Assembly (NCBI RefSeq): GCF_030035675.1
Contig: NC_084482.1
Location: 228,290,943-228,354,942 of the forward strand
Reading direction: 5' to 3'
Length of the DNA: 64,000 nt
Source of the DNA: Rhineura floridana
Taxonomy: Eukaryota > Chordata > Lepidosauria > Squamata > Rhineuridae
Every line of letters starts with the position of its first letter. The first letter of the stretch is position 1. Position numbers and translations under genes: made by a program. Positions 10,855 through 20,813 of this stretch are shown piece after piece. The notes below the pieces were generated by a model. It did no database searches and had not been told where the DNA came from. It was given only the letters and a program-made list of their open reading frames with translations.

Positions 10855-11179
10855 CTAGGGCCGCATTATGACTTTCGTGGGCCTTAGGTACTTTTGCCTT
10901 CGTGGGCCCCTTCCTCCATAATAATATCAATATGAAAAATTATTCTTGATATAACTTTAAATACTTCAAAATTTTATTTTTTTCCTGTTCTCGGCTAAAT
11001 TCAATAGATTTTTGTGGGCCCTAAAAGTTTCATTTTTTTCTGATGTGAGAAAAAAATGAAAACATTTTCTTTGACCCTACAAATTCATTTTTTCCTTCTG
11101 ATTTTAAAAGAAATTGAAACATTTTCATGGGCCCCTAAAAGTATTGTGGGCCCTGGCACTGTGCCATAAGTCTGGCCTG
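10855..11179 (+). mobile_element. hAT-like MITE (GGGCCGCATTATGAC family)
   Basis: Starts CTAGGGCCGCATTATGAC and ends CATAAGTCTGGCCTG, imperfect inverted ends of the CAGGGCC type typical of hAT elements. It contains repeated GTGGGCCC motifs and A/T-rich blocks. A second copy is at 46735-47072. Non-coding. The target duplication is not clear in this copy. Confidence 0.65.
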
Positions 11180-12559
11180 CTAACACCCCCTTATCCGTAG
11201 AAGCCGGGCTCCATCAAGGTCATGAAGTGTGGGAAGTTTTAGGGAGGATGTTCCATTTGGCCAGTGATTGGTGAGCCCTTATTCCATGAAGAAATTCCCT
11301 GATTGGTTAATTGGATCCGGCCTGTTGCTAGGCAGTTTGCCATAAGTATGGGGCTCCAACCTTGGCTTGCTTTCCTCTGCTGGGTCCCATCATGCCTACT
11401 TGATGTTGCCTGCTGAGGTCCCATTTTGCATCCACTCTCCTGCCTGTTCCTCTCTCTGAGGAGAGGGGACTGTGCAACTGTCTACCTGTGTGTAAGTAGA
11501 GACTAGGCTAGATAGCTGGTTTTTCTCTTGGGACTGAACTCCGTATGTTTTACCTTGTCCCTTTAGGGTGTCGATATTTGGGTGGATTTTTATGGTTTGA
11601 TGACTTATGCCTGGAATTGGAACTGATTTGTGGAAGTGTCCCTTTTTTCTCATCCTTTTATTCACTTTTATACCCAGTTAGACCACTTTTTAGGAACCTT
11701 TTATTCCTATGGTATTTTAATAGGTTTTTACTTGTTTTGGTAAGGATTTCTGAATTTTATCGTTTTGGAAGGCATAGGTTAGAAGGAACAGATCACGCTT
11801 GGGGATTTAAATTTAATGATTTGTTGCAGTAAGTTTTATTAGTCTACTTACTGACCATCTTCACTTGAAGCAGCGATGAAACAACAAAGAGGAACATGTC
11901 ATGAAAACCTGAATTCAAGATGGTTGTGTAGCAAAGAATTGTAGGGTTTCATTTGTTATTGTCTCACATTCTCACATTCCATGTTCCTATTGTGTGCGTC
12001 GCACAACTCCGGACTCTCCTTTTGCATCTGTGCACATCAGGCTCTGGGCTTCCTTTGGGCTTTGACCCAGCTGCATCATTAGTCACAGCACTACTTGTAC
12101 TTGTCCTTTGTTCTTCCCCAGTAGCTCGGTGAGTGCCTTCTGCCCTGGGGGTCTCATCTTCCAGCCCTATCTAGTGTTGCAGTTAACTGGAGGCTAACAT
12201 TTTGGGAGGGAGGGAGGGGAATCGAGCTGCCCTCTGGGCACTGGAAAGGGCCATGTTCCTGTCAGACAGGATCCATCCTAGGTTTTTAAATTCCAGCTGT
12301 GCATAAGTACTGTGCTATCCACCTTAAATGGAGGAACAAGAGAGGAAATTTTTGTTACAGTTGTCTCTGTGTGTGTCTCTTTTCTCAACCTGTTACCAAG
12401 CACCTCCTGCTAAACTAACTCTGTACAAGGCCTCGAGCTTTGACAGTTAAACTCTGGTATCAACAGAGCTCCCAAAAATACATTTTCAAAATACAAATCA
12501 TAATATATTCACAGGATTTCTCCACAGCATTTTATCTCCTTTCTTTATCATTCCCTCAG
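11180..12559. other. Putative intron before the finger exon; no gene recognised
   Basis: No exon motif is recognised. The first part (11180-11900) contains promoter-like patches (GATTGGTTAATTGGAT, GCTAGGCAGTTTGCC) that could be remains of an LTR, but no clear ends are seen. The last 60 bases form a pyrimidine-rich tract leading to the acceptor TTCCCTCAG at 12551-12559. Confidence 0.4.
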
Positions 12560-13632
12560 GATACATCTGGGGGGTGAAAGCTGACAGAGAAGTATCTGAA
12601 GTATCACTGGAAAAAGCTGAGGAGCAGATGCAGGAGCAGAAACTGAGGAGTCAAGATGGAGCAAAGAGACAAGAGGAAAGACAAACTCACACAGGGGACA
12701 AACCTTATAAATGTTTGGAGTGTGGAAAGACCTTTACTCGGAGTGACTACCTTACTTCGCATCAAAGAACACACACAGGAGACAAACCTTATAAATGTTT
12801 GGAGTGTGGAAAGAGCTTCAAGTGGAGTAGCCACCTTACTTCGCATCACAAAATTCATACAGGGAACAAACCTTATCAATGCTTTGAGTGTGGAAAAAGC
12901 TTCAGTTGGAGTAGCAACCTTACTTCGCATCAAAGAACTCACACAGGGGACAAACCTTATAAATGCTTGAAGTGTGGAAAGTGCTTCAGTCGGAATGACA
13001 AACTTAGTATACATGAAAGAACTCACACAGGGGACAAACCTTATAAATGCTTGGAGTGTGGAAAGAGCTTCAGTCAGAGTGACCAACTTAGTATACATGA
13101 AAGAACTCACACAGGGGACGAACCTTTTCAATGCTTTGAGTGTGGAAAGAGCTTTAGTCAGAGTAGCAACCTTACTTCGCATCACAAAACTCATACAGGG
13201 AACAAACCTTATAAATGCTTGGACTGTGGAAAGAGCTTCAGGTTGAGTAGCCACCTTACTTCGCATCACAGAACTCACACAGGGGACAAACCTTATCAAT
13301 GCTTTGAGTGTGGAAAAAGCTTCAGTTGTAGTAGCCACCTTACTTCGCATCACAGAACTCACACAGGAGACAAACCTTATAAATGTTTGGAGTGTAGAAA
13401 GACCTTTACTCGGAGTGACTACCTTACTTCGCATCACAGAACTCACACAGGGGACAAACCTTATAAATGCTTGGCGTGTGGAAAGAGCTTCAGGTGGAGT
13501 AGCCACCTTACTTCGCATCACAAAACTCATACAGGGAACAAACCTTATCAATGCTTGGAGTGTGGAAAGTGTTTCAGTCGGAGTGACACCCTTAGTAAAC
13601 ATGAAAGAACTCACAGGAGACAAACCTTATAA
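12560..13632 (+). CDS. C2H2 zinc-finger exon, 11 fingers (KRAB-ZNF type)
   Basis: Terminal-type exon of a nuclear DNA-binding protein, probably a transcriptional repressor. The acceptor is at 12551-12559 and the exon begins in phase 1, matching the phase-1 ends of the KRAB-B exons. About 45 residues ([20 protein letters not shown] ...) precede 11 tandem fingers of the form C-x2-C-x12-H-x3-H. Linkers are mostly THTGDKP or THTGNKP rather than the usual TGEKP. Helix residues fall into few types: TRSDYLTSH twice, WSSHLTSH and [26 protein letters not shown]. Fingers 1 and 9, and 2 and 10, are near repeats, pointing to internal duplication. A 2-base loss near 13613 shifts the frame, so the protein ends HRRQTL and a 12th finger ([10 protein letters not shown]) is left out of frame. 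No start codon belongs to this exon. Confidence 0.85.
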
Positions 13633-13844
13633 ATGCTTGGAGTGTGGAAAGAGCTTTAGTTCTCTAAATCCCTAACCAATCCCTACGTCTCGACAGGCTC
13701 CTATGAAATTGGTCTCACAGTTGGACCTCAACTGCTTGGTTGGGCCTCATATGGCAAGGAACCTATGGAGGGCATTTATGAAACTCGAAGTGTCCATGGA
13801 CTCGATCACTTCGATGTGAATGCTGAAGCAGGTAAAGGCTTTAC
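13633..13844 (+). other. Out-of-frame 12th finger, then an unrecognised open stretch
   Basis: Positions 13633-13670 hold a half finger in the shifted frame. From 13681 to about 13866 one frame stays open for some 60 codons (TGSYEIGLTVGPQLLGW, then MEGIYETRSVHGLDHFDV). I do not recognise this peptide. It could be a fragment of an unknown repeat or host exon. Confidence 0.35.
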
Positions 13845-14021
13845 TACCTGGGGCTGCCTTTGAAGACAGTTTAGAAACTGCAGGTTGTGCAAAATGCAAC
13901 GCCCTGATTGGTAACAGGGACGAGATGGTTCAAACGTATAAAACCAATTCTGGCCCGCTTGCATTGGCTGCCTGTATGTTTCCGAGCTCAATTCAAGGTG
14001 CTGGATTTGACCTATTATACA
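13845..14021 (+). mobile_element. L2 LINE fragment
   Basis: Corresponds to the part of L2 that encodes LPLKTVRKLQLVQ...HWLPICFRAQFKVL (here CAAGGTGCTGGATTTGACCT at its end). Truncated at both ends and out of frame. It abuts the inverted-repeat arm. Confidence 0.7.
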
Positions 14022-14106
14022 GCCACAAGAGTGTGTGTATAGTATAGCCAGCGGGGATTTTTCACATTCCGCAATGTTAAATTGAAAATACCCCCCAAGC
14101 CATTCT

Positions 14107-16041
14107 TTTTTTTTTTACAATAATTTTTATTCAAATTTTCATAAAACATAGAAAACAAAATCATAAAACATTCAAAGACAAAAAACAAAACAAAACAAAA
14201 ATGATTAAACAAAAAAAAAATGTTGACTTCCCATTTGTCACATATCAAATCAGTTATAGATCTACAATATATAACAATCCTGTCTCTTAAATCATATTAT
14301 AAAATCACTTTCCTCCAGTAGTTATCTTAATTAATCATCAAATCTCATAAATATTAGTTTATTCTTTCCACAAAAAGTCAAAGAGAGGTTTCAATTCTTT
14401 AAGAAATATATCTATCAATTTTTCTCCAAATAAACATGTCAATTAATCCATCTCGTTAATAATTATAATAATCTTATTGTCATAACCATAGTCCAAATAA
14501 ACATTTCGATTAATCCATCTCATCAGAATCTGTTAGGTCCAATAATTTCAATAGCCATTATTCCATTATCCCTATTAGTTCAATCTTCCATCTTCAATAG
14601 TCCTGTTAAGTCCAGTAATTTCAGTGTCCAATCTTCCATTATCAGTATTCCATAATAATCTTGCTGTTGTAGCCATAGTCATATAATAAGAGTCTGATGG
14701 GAATTTCCTCTATCCCAAATATTTTCTTGCCATCCATTCTGAATAAGTTGCTGAAATACTGTTGTAAAGTCATATCTGTGTTCTTCTTTTTTACAAAATG
14801 CACTGGCTCATCTCTTAAGAGTTTTTCCATTGTCACATGGCTGCAGTTAATTCCATAGATTTTCTCTATATCAAGCTCCATCACATCATTCCAGTCCAGA
14901 AGATTATCCAAGCCATTAATAACTTTATCTCTAATATCTTCATTAATTTCTTCAGAGATAACGTTAAATTCCAAACAGTAGATTTTATTTCTAAAATCCA
15001 TAAACTCCAGATCTTTTTCCAATTCCACATTTGTTCCAATCTCCAGGGCTTGTATCTTCCCTTTATTTTTTCTTTTCTCATCTCTGATCTCATTCTCCTC
15101 TCTCACAGGATCCCCTATTTCTTTAAGCTCCTGCGTCATTTTGCTCAGTTCAATTTTCAGCTCCTTACTACCCTGTCGCAGGGTTTGTTTCGTTATCTCA
15201 ATCTCATCCATTATTTTCTGAAACATAGTTACTTCCAGATTCTCAGCCACTTTCTTGATTGCCATTTTTAAAACCACGAAAACAAAGCAAAACAAAAATA
15301 AAGAAGAACCACTTCTTATTTCAGCAACAATTGGGTTAATATTCCAGGCTTGATGACATCACAGTATAAACAGAGCAACCTGCCTTATCTCTCTATGTTC
15401 AAGAATGCAAAACAAATTTAGTTCCCAGCATCAAAACAGTTAGTGGCGTCGTGAAGAAGCAGATTCGTCAAAATAAAATAGACCAAAAAGAGAATAGTCC
15501 CAGACAATATAATATTCCTCGGAATAGAAATCAGGAATAGAAATCCCTCTTTTGTTTATTATCTTTAGAATGCACTTCCAGGACAGCTTTTTGCGACAGA
15601 AACAGAGATAAGCTGTTAATTTCGTGAATAACAGAGAAGAGCTATATCTCACCCAGAAGTTGTCCAAAGCCGATCAATCTGACAAATCTCCTTTTGCTGC
15701 AACAATTTAAACCAAGTAAAAAAAATAATAGAAAGAAGGGTGCTTGCCTGTTAGTCCGTTCTCTCTTTAAAGAAAAGATAAACGTATCGCTTAAACAGAT
15801 AGAGCTTGTTCGGAAGTCCGTCCGGCATTGTTGGCTGGACCTTATCTCATAAATTAATGAAATCCAGTCCTCCCAACAAAAACAGGCTTTTGAGGTTGAT
15901 CTCTACGTTTCTCCCTGCCCGGGAGAAATTTCATCAGTCAAAAAAAAAATGTTCTGACTGTTTTATATCTGAATAAGCTTCTTTTGAGGCGGGAGCCCGT
16001 CCCAAAAGCAGGCACAAGCGAAGTCACCCTTCCCGGAAGTC
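14107..16041 (-). mobile_element. L1-derived half-LINE (ORF1 only), apparently full length
   Basis: Flanked by the same 16-bp sequence CCCCCCAAGCCATTCT at 14091-14106 and 16042-16057, so both ends are defined. On the minus strand it starts GGACTTCCGGGAAGGGTGAC, has a GC-rich 5' UTR of about 0.78 kb, one ORF (14642-15265), an A/T-rich 3' region of about 0.5 kb and a poly(A) end. No ORF2 (endonuclease or reverse transcriptase) is present although both ends are intact. This is the layout of HAL1-type half-LINEs, which borrow the ORF2 protein of full L1s. Confidence 0.85.
14642..15265 (-). CDS. L1 ORF1 protein (RNA-binding, coiled coil)
   Basis: An intact ORF of 207 codons starting MAIKKVAENLEVTMFQKIMD. 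Residues about 5-75 are heptad-like and charged (coiled coil for trimer formation). Residues about 80-150 fit the non-canonical RRM of L1 ORF1 (FRNKIYCLEFNV ... IEKIYGINCSH). The C-terminal part (PVHFVKKKNTDM ... GIEEIPIRLLLYDYG) fits the CTD. In L1, ORF1p trimers coat the RNA to form the retrotransposition particle. An in-frame upstream ATG at 15295 adds ten hydrophobic residues; the 15265 ATG is preferred because homologous ORF1 proteins start near the coiled coil. Confidence 0.75.
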   Translation of the reverse strand: MAIKKVAENLEVTMFQKIMDEIEITKQTLRQGSKELKIELSKMTQELKEIGDPVREENEIRDEKRKNKGKIQALEIGTNVELEKDLEFMDFRNKIYCLEFNVISEEINEDIRDKVINGLDNLLDWNDVMELDIEKIYGINCSHVTMEKLLRDEPVHFVKKKNTDMTLQQYFSNLFRMDGKKIFGIEEIPIRLLLYDYGYNSKIIMEY

Positions 16042-16491
16042 CCCCCCAAGCCATTCTGATGCTTCCCATAAGCTCATTTCAAAACAAAAGCTTCCATAAC
16101 TTATAGTCCTGAACTCAGAAACGCTTGCTTAACAGCCCTGTCAATTTTCATGGCGATACACAAAACAGTCAGAGAGAATAGAGAGTTCAAAGTGTAAAAA
16201 GAGAGAGAGAAACCTCAGAACCCTTTTGGACTTTTTTCTCTGAGAGTTATAATCTGTTGAAATTCATTAAAAATCAGCCATGTTCACAGAGTACCTCTAA
16301 TCCTAATACTGACATTGCCCCATACACTGACCTTCATCTGCTGCAGTTTAAAAGTTTAAAAAATGCCGGGCTGATTTTTAATTAATTTAATAAATTTTGG
16401 CTGGACCCAATGATAGCGCAGAGCATGCTCAGTAAGGACCAACTGTCAGTGTTCTAAAAGCCTCACAGCTGCTGGGCTTGGCTAATCAGGG

Positions 16492-16761
16492 GGCCGCACC
16501 CACACCAGACTTGATTTCACTTGAGACCATCATGGCTTCCCTCAAAGAATCCTGGGAAGCGTAGTTTGTGAAGGGTGCTAAGAGACTCCTATTCCCCTGA
16601 GAAAATGGTTTAACAGCCAGCCACTCTGATTGAAGGACTGTGAGGGGAACAGGGTGTCTCCTAGCAACTCTCAGCACCTTTCACTAACTACCCTTCCCAG
16701 GATTCTTTGAGAGAAGCCATGACTGTCCAAAGTGAAATAAAGGCCTGGTGTGGATGTGGCC
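16492..16761. mobile_element. Palindromic hAT-like MITE
   Basis: Terminal inverted repeats GGCCGCACCCACACCAGACT and the complement of AAGGCCTGGTGTGGATGTGG. Inner arms CATGGCTTCCCTCAAAGAAT and ATTCTTTGAGAGAAGCCATG are nearly perfect complements. It can fold into one long hairpin and has no coding capacity. Paralogous copies lie at 20814 and 40570. Confidence 0.75.
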
Positions 16762-16950
16762 AGGGACAGCTTTGGTTTAAATTTGGGTGGGAGGCTACAT
16801 GTGTCTGCTGTAGAATAAAAAGGTGGGGGAAAGGCTGAAAAAGAATGATTCTGTTTACAATGTTTTCCTTTTGGAAAGGAAAATGTGTTCCCTTCTGCCC
16901 ATTGCCCACCCACACAATCTCCTCCCCTCCCACTCTCTGCCCCTTCCCTG

Positions 16951-17158
16951 GGTCAGTGTTGGACTATGACCTGGGAGACCAGGGTTCGAATCCCCACACA
17001 GCCATGAAGCTCACTGGGTGACCTGGGGCCAGTCACAGCCTCTTGGCATCAGAGGAAGACAATGGTGAAATCACCTCTGAATACCGTTTACCATGAAAAC
17101 CCTATTCAGAGGGTCGCAATAGGTGGGGATTGACTTGAAGGCAGTCCATTTTCATTTT
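16951..17158 (+). mobile_element. tRNA-derived SINE (left arm copy)
   Basis: Contains a pol III B-box (GGTTCGAATCC at about 16983-16993) after GGACTATGACCTGGGAGACC, a body ending in GACAATGGTGAAATCACCTC, and a BovB-like tail (GTCGCAATAGGTGGGG). It is the counterpart of the SINE on the other strand at 20157-20322. Confidence 0.8.
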
Positions 17159-17582
17159 CAAGCATGATTGCATAGAAATAGATCCCACTGAACTCAAAAA
17201 ATATGCAAATGATCAAACCCACCCTCCCTTCTCCTTATTCCTATCCCCTCCTCTTGCCCCTTCCCTCCCCCTTCCTTTGCCCCTCACTCCCCATCCCCTT
17301 CCAATCCCCTCTTTCTCCTTCCCCTTCCCCCTCCTCCCCTTCCTCCTCCCCATGGTCAATTTTACCTATCTTAAACATGATTGCACGGAAGTAAATACCA
17401 TTGAACTCTATAAGCATGCAAATGATCAAACCTGCCCTCCCCTCCACCTTCCTTTGCCCCCCTCCAATACGCTCCTTTCCCCCCCTCCAATACGCTCCCC
17501 CTCCTCCTCCCCCATGGTCAGTGTTTCCTATCCTAACCAAGATTGCATAGGAGTAAATCCCATTGAAAATAAGCATGCCCCA
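17159..17582 (-). repeat. Minisatellite of the left arm (3 units, with octamer motifs)
   Basis: Units at 17159-17220, 17368-17432 and 17533-17582, each the complement of TGATCATTTGCATGCTTATT followed by a GTGGGATTTACTCC-like part, separated by pyrimidine-rich spacers on the plus strand. Two units keep a perfect ATGCAAAT octamer. Confidence 0.75.
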
Positions 17583-17596
17583 GTGAGCAGTCTCAC

Positions 17597-18465
17597 CTCC
17601 GCATTTTGCACAAGCTGGAGCTTCTGGACCAATCTCTAGGGCAGCCCCACACAGAGTGCATTACAGTAATCCAGCCTGGAAGTTACCAGTGCATGGACAA
17701 CAGTGGTCAGGCTATCCCGGTCCAGAAATGGCCGCAGCTGTCTCACCAGCTGAAGCTGGTAGAAGGCACTCCTAAGCATAGAGGTCACCTGGGCCTCTAG
17801 CGACAAAGATGGATCCAGGAGCACCCCCAGACTATGGACCTGCTCTTTCAGAGGGAGTACAACCCCATCCAAAGCAGGCAACTAACCAATTATCCGAACT
17901 CGGGAACCACTAACCCACAGCACCTCCGCCTTGCTAGGATTTAGACTCAGTTTATTGGCCCTCATCCAGCCCACCACCGAGTCCAGGCAGCGGTCCAGGG
18001 CTTGCACGGCCTCTCCCGATTCAGATGTTACGGAAAAATAGAGCTGGGTATCATCAGCATACTGCTGACACCTCACCCCAAATCTCCTGATCCTGCGACA
18101 CCCAACAGCACACCTGCCAGGGGGCTAAAAGAGAGTCACCCAATGCTATTCTCTGAGAGCGACCTTGGAGATAGGATCGGAACCACTGTAAAACAGTGCC
18201 TCCAATACCCATCTCACCAAGTTGGCCCAAAAGGATACCATGGTCAATGGTATCAAAAGTCGCTGACTGATCAAGTAAGAATAACAGGGTCTCACTCCCC
18301 CTGTCCTTCTCCCGTTAAAGGTCATCCATCAGGACAAGGCCGATTCAGTCCCATAACCAGGCCTGAACCCAGACTGGGATGGGTCAAGATAATCTGTTTC
18401 ATCCAAGAGTACTTGCAACTATTGCGCCACAACCCTCTCAATCACCTTCCCTGAAAGGGGAGATT
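17597..18465 (-). mobile_element. L2 LINE fragment, older subfamily
   Basis: Encodes on the minus strand YADDTQLYFSVTSESGEAVQ, LSLNPSKAEVLWV, LKEQVHSLGVLLDPSLSLEA and SRLDYCNALCVGLP, all from the L2 reverse transcriptase. At least one stop or frameshift lies near 17882, and the right part (18100-18465) is disrupted. No 3' stem-loop is seen, so both ends are lost. It sits in the spacer of the inverted repeat. Confidence 0.85.
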
Positions 18466-18540
18466 TAGATTTTACACATGGACAGTTTGATTTCCTATTT
18501 ATTTTACTGACATGTTTGTTTCCAGTTTCATAACTGGCAT

Positions 18541-18715
18541 CTTAAGAACATAAGAACATAAGAAGAGCCTGCTGGATCAGGCCAGTGGCCCATCTAGTCC
18601 AGCATCCTGTTCTCACAGTGGCCAACCAGGTGCCTGGGGGAAGCCCGCAAGCAGGACCCGAGTGCAAGAACACTCTCCCCTCCTGAGGCTTCCGGCAACT
18701 GGTTTTCAGAAGCAT
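18541..18715 (-). mobile_element. CR1 LINE 3' tail
   Basis: Minus-strand CR1 3' UTR beginning with AAGAACATAAGAACATAAG and GCCTGCTGGATCAGGCCAGT, ending CAACTGGTTTTCAGAAGCA. 5'-truncated and non-coding. Confidence 0.92.
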
Positions 18716-19441
18716 TTATTTCGGTCTATTAACTACACTTCCCAGGATTCTTTTGAGAGAAGCCATGGCTGTCCAAAGTGGAATAAAGGCCTGGTGTGGA
18801 TGTGGCCAGGGACAGATTTCGTTTAAATTTGGGTGGGAGGCTACATGTGCCTGCTGTAAAATAAAAAGGTGGGGGAAACGCTGAAAAGCAATGATACTGT
18901 TCACAATGTTTTCCTTTTGCTCTCTGCTATCTTTTTGGCGCCTTTTCAAGATTTTTTCTCTTAACATGCCTTTTGTTGTGACCTATCCCAGTCTGCATCT
19001 GTGTTAGAATTGCTTTTAATATGTTTTCTTTAATAATGATTTTAACCCTTTTTTTAAAAATGATGTTTTTAAACCTTTTTTAAAAATGTTTTTAGCGTTG
19101 TTTTGTTTTAATGTATTCACTAATAGGCAAAAAACCTTGTGGTTTAAGAACGTACCTATAGCCCACAGATATTTCTATCAAACTTTAAAAAGCAGGGAAA
19201 TTGGGCAGCTATAGTGAATGCACCAGGGGAGCAGGAGACCTGACCTCCTCTGAGATATTGGACTGCCCTACAAATTTGTCAGAGTGTAAACACCATTCGG
19301 GTTGGTCTTTCACACTCCAATCCACTTGCTGTGTAGCTTGCAAGAATTTGGTAACATGTGCCAGGTTTTTGCCTATTAGTGAATTTCCCTGCTTTTTAAT
19401 CGGAGGTAAGAAATGGGATCCTGTCCAAGTTTGCTGAGAAT
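18716..19441. repeat. Third, partial copy of arm sequence, plus unassigned spacer
   Basis: 18735-18915 repeats the MITE half and the block TTTAAATTTGGGTGGGAGGC found at 16680-16870. 18916-19110 continues into an L2-like 3' UTR (complement at 20480-20705). 19110-19441 is unassigned, with a run TATTAGTGAATTTCCCTGC of no known meaning. Confidence 0.55.
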
Positions 19442-20156
19442 GGATTGATTATTTGCATGCTTATTGAGTTCAGTGGGATTTACTTCCCTGCAATCATGCT
19501 TAGGATAGGTGAAACTGACCACAGGGGATGTGGGGAGGAAACACAGAATGGAGGACTGGGATGGGAGCAGGCAGGATGAGGAGGGGAGAAGGACAGGTTT
19601 GATCATTTGCATGTTTATTGAATTCAGTGGGATTTACTCCTGTGCAATCATGCTTAGGATAGGTAAAACTGACGGAGGGTAGGGAGGGAGGGCTGGAGTG
19701 GGCAGAGGAGGAGGAGTAAGGAAGAAGAGAGGGGAGGAGGAAGGTAGAGGAAAGGTGAAGGAGGGAAAAAAGCAGGTCTGATCATTTGCCTGCTTATTGA
19801 GTTCAATGGGATTTACTCCTATGCAATCATGGTTAGGACAGGACCATGGGGGAGGAGGAGGGGGAAGGACCATATTGGAGGGGGCGAAGGGAGGGGAGGG
19901 CAGGTTCGATCATTTGCAGGCTTATACAGTTCGATGGTATTTACTTCCATGCAATCATGGTTAAGATAGGTCAAACCGACAATGGGGAGGAAGGGGAGGA
20001 GGGGATTGGAAGGGGATGTGAATGGGGAGGGAGAGGCAAAGGAAGGGGGAGCAAAGGGGCACGTTGGAGAGGATAGGAGGGAGAAGGAGGTTGGGTTTGA
20101 TCATTTGCATACTTTTTGAGTTCAGTGGGATTTATTTCTGTGCAATTATGTTTAAA
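19442..20156 (+). repeat. Minisatellite of the right arm (5 units, G-rich spacers, octamers)
   Basis: Units start near 19442, 19596, 19774, 19902 and 20094. Each is about 75 bp (GATCATTTGCATGCTTATTG ... GGATTTACT ... CAATCATGCTTAGG), followed by a variable purine-rich spacer such as GGGGAGGAGG. Three units keep a perfect ATTTGCAT octamer, the POU-factor binding motif. Spacing varies from about 128 to 192 bp. Confidence 0.8.
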
Positions 20157-20322
20157 AATGGGAAAGGACTGCCCTCAAGTCAATCCTGACTTATGTTGAC
20201 CCTCTGAATAGGGTTTCCCCTGAGGCTGAGAGGCAGTGACTGGCCCAAGGTCGCCCAGTGAGCTTCATGGCTGTGTGGGGATTCGAACCCTGGTCTCCCA
20301 GGTCATAGTCCAATGCTGACCC
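20157..20322 (-). mobile_element. tRNA-derived SINE (right arm copy)
   Basis: Minus-strand copy of the SINE at 16951: the complement of the B-box is GGATTCGAACC at about 20279-20289, followed by GGTCTCCCAGGTCATAGTCC. The tail (GGACTGCCCTCAAGTCAATC) is at the left. Confidence 0.8.
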
Positions 20323-20394
20323 AGAGGAGGGGCAGGGAGGGGAGGGGGAGGAGATTGGGTGGGTGGGCACTGGGCAGGAGGGAAGACCTATTCC

Positions 20395-20705
20395 TTTATT
20401 TATTTATTTGTTGTTTTATATCCCACCCTTCCCCCCGGCAGTAGTCCAGGGAGGCAAACAGAAACGATAAAAACACTTTAAAACATCATAAAAAGACATT
20501 AAAATACATTAAAACAGAACATTAAAACATTTTTTAAAAAGCTTTAAAAAGATCTTTTTTTTTAAAAAAGGGCTAAAGACGTTATTAAAGAAAACATATT
20601 AAAAACAATCCTAATACAGACGCAGACTGGGATAGGTCTCAACTTAAAGGCTTGTTAAAAGAGGAAAAGTCTTCAAAGGGCGCCAAAAAGATAGCAGAGA
20701 GCAAA
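20395..20705 (-). mobile_element. L2-type LINE 3' end
   Basis: Minus-strand L2-like 3' UTR with the terminal stem-loop (ATCCCACCCTTCC ... GGGAGG on the plus strand) and a TTTATTTATTTATT tail at the left. On the right the last codons resemble LRRALKTFLF. It is absent at the matching place of the left arm, so it was inserted after the arms arose or was lost on the other side. Confidence 0.6.
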
Positions 20706-20813
20706 AGGAAAACATTATGAACAGTATCATTGCTTTTCAGCCTTTCCCCCACCTTTTTATTCTACAGCAGGCACATGCAGCTTCACACCCAAATTTAAAC
20801 CAAACCTGTCACT

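Larger units (their letters stand above)
14022..17582 (-). repeat. Left arm of a large imperfect inverted repeat
   Basis: Read on the minus strand this arm holds the same modules, in the same order, as the plus strand of 19442-21708: minisatellite, SINE, G-rich spacer, palindromic MITE, a block of about 350 bp (contains GAACATGGCTGATTTT), and a terminal block (TTTTGAAATGAGCTTATGGG). The left arm is interrupted at 14107-16041 by a half-LINE. The right arm carries an extra L2 tail. The spacer between arms is about 1.9 kb. Confidence 0.75.

Noticed and set aside
12604-13623. A long open frame on the minus strand opposite the finger exon
   Set aside because: It mirrors the finger repeats (period of 84 bp) and has no domain. 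Repetitive coding sequence often leaves the antisense frame open.
13681-13866. Possible small host exon (TGSYEIGLTVGPQLLGW)
   Set aside because: Open for about 60 codons, but there are no splice sites, no known motif, and it is directly followed by L2 debris. Kept only as an unassigned stretch.
16980-17000. tRNA gene suggested by a perfect B-box
   Set aside because: No cloverleaf or anticodon arm is present, and the sequence continues into a SINE body and BovB-type tail; a mirrored copy exists at 20157.
19442-20156. CRISPR-like array of repeats and spacers
   Set aside because: Units are long and diverged, spacers are low-complexity purine runs, the context is vertebrate, and a mirrored set is on the other side. 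It is a minisatellite.
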